From the NCBI GenBank assembly GCA_013397865.1, contig VZTI01002583.1:149512-213511 (forward strand): DNA of 64,000 nucleotides. The letters are read 5' to 3'. The notes under the pieces are model-generated. The model searched no databases, had not been told where the DNA came from, and was given only the letters and a program-made list of their open reading frames with translations. This document shows positions 51,001 to 57,000 of this stretch, in pieces; within the stretch, counting starts at the first letter, position 1; every line of letters begins with the position of its first letter. This DNA is from Struthidea cinerea. Its lineage: Eukaryota > Chordata > Aves > Passeriformes > Corcoracidae. Position numbers and translations under genes: made by a program.

Positions 51001-54000
51001 CCAGCTGCACACTGATGGCTCAACCTGCCTCCTTTCCAGCCAAAACACACAATAAACCACATTTGTCAGGCTTGAAAACCAGCTTGTAAATTGCTCCCAG
51101 CCTACCCCGAATCGATCTCCAGCTGAGAATGACCACTCCTCTCTGCTGACCTCCTGTCTGATCCCCAGCAAGCCTGTGCCTCTTCCCACCCCAAAACACT
51201 CAGAAATCTCCTGAATTTCTGCTCACTTGACAGAGAATACCCAGCTGAGGGTTAACATTAATAAAAAAGCCTCCAATGATATTGTTAGAGACTGAAAGCA
51301 AAAATGAGCGTAAGCCAGGAGAAGAAAAACCGTATTTTTTACGTTCTAAACCAGAGCACAGAGTGAGGAAGGCAAGGGGTGGGAGGATAAAGGCCTCAGG
51401 GCATCCTGATCAACCCCCACCCTGGCAGGAGCCCACAGTTCTCCTCCTGCACTCAGGGCTTTGGAGACAACCTGCGATTACAGCCAGAAAACCTTTGGAA
51501 GTTTGGTAATACAAATAAACTGCAAAAATGTTACTGAAAATTGGAGAGACATTGGGGTGGAACGGGGACCTGAGCTTGTACAGTAATTATTATTTAAAGG
51601 TTTCAGTTCATGAAATATCAAAGGAGTATCAAGAAAAATCTACTCTGAATAAAAGAATTTAAGCTAAATATATTAAAAATTTTACTTTTCTGCTCTCTGA
51701 GATTAAATAAAGCGGAAAAAAACCCCAATGGCGTCTGTTGACGACACTGAGCTTAAGAGAACTCTCTGGACATACCCTCAAACTCTACTTCGTATCTGAA
51801 AAGAACTCCAATAAAGAGATAATTTTCACATTTAGGCCTTTAATTTCAGAAGCCGTGCTGCATGTTGGGACCTTTCAGGTAACAACACCTGGCCAAGTTT
51901 GAGCGCTGTGGAATGCTCCGAGTCAGGTCTCGGGCACCGCTTTTACTGGCAGCAGCTTCCTGCTCACCCCCACGCGTGGGCTGGATCATGCAGCAGGGAA
52001 GAGTCTGAACCTGATTTCTGTCTGTTCCTCTAAGGGAGAATCACAGAATCCCACAATGGTTTGGGTGGGAAGGGACCTTAAAGCTCACCCAGTGCCACCC
52101 CTGCCGTGGGCAGGGACACCTCCCACTGTCCCAGGCTGTTCCAAGCCCTGTCCAACTTGCAGGGATGGGGCAGCCACAGCTTCTCCAGGCATCCTGTGCC
52201 AGACATTTACAATTGCTCAAAAGCATAAACCCTTAAACTGCACCAGCAGAAGTGCTGAGCTGAACTGAGGTGTCAGAGAATGGATGAAACCAGGCCCACG
52301 TTTCAGGAGGCTCCCCAGCTTACCCTGAAGGCAGTTCCTTCCTCGATAATTGTGGGTAACTGGGAAAGGCAAATGTCAACAGCAAGGTCCCAGGCTTGCC
52401 TGCAGGGAAGGGAGAGAGGGAAGAGAAGGCATTACAAGTTATCCATAAGGAACAGCAAGAAAAATTGAAATTCTGACCACACAAGAACGTGGACAGTGTT
52501 GTCTGACTGGCTTAGAAGTGCTTGATATTCCCTGTTTTCAGGGAGGAATGGGAAAAACATCCGAAGAAATTTTCTGCAGCACTGGAGAATGTCAGCTCTT
52601 TGAGGTAAGTTTTACTACATGGAAGGAAAATGGTTTAGAGATCAGAGACAATTGCTCTGATTTTGGCTGCCCACAAAAGGATTCTGAGGGTCACTCATGG
52701 CAGTAGCACACGGAGAAGATGATGAGCTCTTCACTGCAATTTTAGGTAAGCAGCACTAATACTGCTACAGAAATGCCCAAAGCAGCCCTGCGAGGTCAGA
52801 TCTCAAAGGGTTTAAGTGTTATCAGAAAGAACGAACAAAAAAATTTAAAAAGAGATTTGAGTAGATTAAAATAAAATCTCTTTTTTACGCTTCTAAAAAC
52901 AGGCTGTTGGAAACCAGTGGAGCCACAGAGCCAACATTACTGAAACCATTCAAACCTCTGCCAGCGTTACTCGATCCCTTCAAACCTCTGCCAGCCTTCT
53001 CAGCTCAAACCTACCCAGCCTTCCAAGGGCTGTTGATTAATGTCAACTGTGGAAGAGACTCTGCTCAAGTCAAACACTTCAAATGCTTCTCCAACCACTC
53101 CAAACCAGCCCTGAAATGATTCTCCAGCCCTTTCAAACCACCCAACATGCTGCTTCTGCTCTGGAAAACACAAATCCTCCCAGCCAATGGGACTGCACCA
53201 GCAAACAGGTTTGCCCAAAGTAAAACTCTATTTCTAGCCACTGGAACAGCTACTCCCTCCTCAGAGCCTCAGGGTTACACACAGGTTGCACACAGGTAAC
53301 TCACTGTGCTGGCTGAACAGACAATGGCATTAAACACGTGTTACAATAATTACAAGATTCACACCAAGCCACAAATGACTGGGAAAGCACCAAACCCCGG
53401 AGGGTGGGGAGAGGAAGAGAAGGGAAAACACTGCCACAGTGCCGGTGACAGTGATGGCTGGGGGGAGGAGGAGCAGTGACTGACAGCTTTAACATCCCAG
53501 AGGGAACGGGAAAGGTGGGCACACGGTGGATGTGCTGCCTGAACTCCTGTCACACAAACAAGAGATAAATTTGGGAGCAGGATGGGAGGTGCTGCATCCC
53601 ACAAGTGATTTGTGAAAGCCAAGCCAGAGATCAGTGCACCCCCTCGGCAGAGATTGCTGTCTGCAAAGTGCTCTGCAAGATTTGTTTTCACTGCATTTGG
53701 GACAAAGAGGGCTCAGCATCATTCTCTCCTCCCTCCTCACTGCTCTCTCGCAGGAACTCCAGGCCCTCCACCCTGACAGGGTGACACAGTGATGTATCCA
53801 CAGGGTGACAACCCTGTGAAACACCCCAGTGCTTCAACTGAGTTATGCTATGAAAGAAGGTGTTAAAGAGGGGTTTTTTTAATACTACCTTGAACAGTTA
53901 AAAAAAGTGATTTTGCTTATCCCAAAGCCAAGGCAGCACCACAGCACGAACGGTCTGTGGAGGGAACCCCAGCTCAGTCCAATACCCTTTCCCTACACCA

Positions 54001-57000
54001 GGACTGTTTAAATGTTTAATAATTTAACATGAACTCATCAGCTGCCTCTTTGTTTCCCAGAGCTGCTGCAAAGTTTGGACTTCAGGCAAAGAACAGAAGG
54101 CAGAGTCCCAGGCCTGCTCAGGGCCTGGTTTATTGCCCAAACCCACGAACTGCCAGGCAATGGAAACCCCCAGAAACACTCAGAGAGCAGAAACTCAGCA
54201 CCACTAGAGCCTGTGTCTGTCTGCACCCACGGGTACCCATTAGCTGGCAGCTCGTGGAGGCTGATTTTCTTACGCTCAGATTTTCGGGGCTGACTCAATG
54301 TCTAATGCTTTTAACTCTCACGTTGTTAATAATGTATTCCTGACGTCCTCCAGCATTCTCTTTTCCCCTTGGAGCGGCGTGCATTAGCTGGCACCTCACA
54401 GGTACCAGGGAACAGGAGTGTTCCTGCCTGGAGGGGCAGCTGAAGGGAGGCTGAGGCTTCGTGCAGTCCTGGGGCTCGGGGCAGCTGCTCCTTCTGAACC
54501 CTGCTTCTGGAGCCATTAAATATTTCCGAGCTCATCAAGTCTGTTGCACAAGACACCCCACACTTGTTCTGCCAGTCCAGGGCCAGCCATGCCCCGTGTG
54601 ATTGAATCCCAGCTCCCAGCCCCAGCTCACCTGTGTCGCAGTGACCCCCTCACCTCCCTAAGCTGCTTTGGGCACAGCTGGGAAGCTGCTCAGACACAGC
54701 TATTTTTAAAAAATAGTTATTGCTATGAATATTAGGAACAAGTCTGCAATCCTTTTCTTCTCCCAGCACATCCCCCTGCTCCAGCCACAACTTAGAGCAC
54801 AGGCTTTGCTATTTCCGTCCTACACCGAAGTCTCCGTAGTCCGATAATGGGACTTGGAGATGTTAAGACTAACACATAGACACAAAAAATATCTGGTTAC
54901 AGTGTAATCTGAACTAATCTAATCCTTCAAACGTCAAACAGCCCCAAATACCTCTTCAAACAATCACTTTCTCCTTGCAGAGCCACCGAGCGTTTCGGCG
55001 CAGCTCCAGGAGCCTCATTTCCCTGAGGGATGGCTGAGCAGCCCCGATCCATCCTGCACCCTCCCGTGCTGCTCCACCTGTAATTGGGTTGCTGCATTAC
55101 GGTTTTGTTTTCAGCCAGAATCCCCAGCTCGCTGTATTTGCAGTACATTATGACTCCTTTCAACCCCGATTTCACGGCCTGCAAACACACCACGGTGTTT
55201 CTATTAGGGATGGGTTGTAGCTCTTCCAAAGCATAATTAAGGTACTTGGGGTTTAATATATGACCTGTGTTAGGAAATATTTCCAAACACATTATTAGGT
55301 CTTTTCAAAGGCCATGAATAAAAGCAGCTGGCAACAGCAGTAATGCACAAACCCTAATCCATCACGGCAGAGATCAAGGTGCTGACAGAGCTCTGTTCTC
55401 ATGCACAATAGACAGAGCAACTCGAGCTGAGCAGCACAGCCAGCCAATCAATGGATATTAATATTAATGTTAATATTAATCCTGTATTAGAGCACTGCCC
55501 TGCAGTGAGAGGCACCACACAAACGCAGGCAGCCCGTGCCCCAGGGGAAGGGGCTGAGCAGGGAAAACTCAGAAGGCCAATAAAAGTAGGAAAAACAGAA
55601 ATAACATGTCAGTTTCTGTCCAAGAGGGCACAGCCACAGAGATCAGCTCTCCTGACTCCAAAGCACACTGCCCTTCTTGGTGAAGGAAAGGGACTGACAG
55701 CTCATGGGTCAAATAGTCCCTCAAAAAATGGGAATTCTCACTTTTTGTCAAGTCCCAGCCAGAAGAGATACTGTGATCTCCCAAATGAATTGGCCAGAAC
55801 ACCAGCTTGAAAGGATAACATTTTAAACAGCTGTTTTCAAGAGGACTAAAGCCAAAGGCGGAGCAGCCTCAGCACCTGTTACACCTGTGCCAGATCCCCA
55901 GCTCAGGAGCCACCCCGGTGTGACCTGGGGAAAACTCTCCCCAGGCAGAGACGGGGGTAAGTAAAGGACACAGAGAGCAGAGGGGGATTTCATGCCCCAG
56001 GAGGGGCAGAGGGAATCATTCAGGAGGTAAAAATCAGTGCTCAAATGCAAGGCAGAGTCTTACATCGTTTGCACTTTTTTTTTTACACTCATTTGCAGTG
56101 TCGCTCCCATCACGTTCACCCCTTGTGATGGCAGCCAGACCTTGCTCCCCAAAACACTGCCTGGGGACCAAAAATCTGGGAAAAGTCTGGATAAAACACC
56201 CACCAGAAAACTCTGCTGGATCAGCCCCCACCCAGAGCCACAGGCCTTGGTTCCACGGGATTCCCACAACCCCCTGGCTGGAGTTTCATCCTTTCCAGCA
56301 CCCTGCGGCCAACTCCCCTGCCCTCATCGCAACACTGAGCTCATCCAAACTGTAAAATGGGTCTGCAGGTCTCAGATCAGGGATCCATTAGAAAATTCCT
56401 GAGTGAAAGGTGATAGACAAGTGACTATTTTTAGAAAATATTTAAACGAGCCCTAAATTAGTTTCTAAATCCGTCCTTACTAAAAGTTCCTAATAACGCA
56501 CTGAGCCACCTCGGACAGAAGTGGAATTTTCCCCTTTGCAGCTGGATTTGCTGCAAGCTGCACGTTTTTTGGAGGGCACTGAATAAAGTGTGCCAATTCC
56601 CGGCTCCCTTGCTCTCTACTTCACCAGTGGTTGGGATTCACAAGGAAAAGAGCCCTTTGTGTGACTGTTCTTAAGGAACTTCTGGTAAATCCTAAAAAGC
56701 AGCACCAACGTGCTCTGCTCTGAGGGGCTTCACAAAGGTGTCTCCAGCACCATCCTGCAGCTTCCCAAAGGAACTCCCAGCACCATTCTGCTCCAGAACC
56801 ACAATATCAGCAAAGAAAACGTGTTTCTAGGAGTTCCCAGTTTCATTCCTGTGCTTCAACCCATGGATGGCAACACCAGCTCCAAGTCAAGTCACATTCC
56901 CACAGGAAACCAGAAACACAGGCTTTTAATAGGCTGGCAATAAGAATGAATTACAGCCATATAAGGAACAGAAAATATAGATTTTTAATATGCTGACAAA

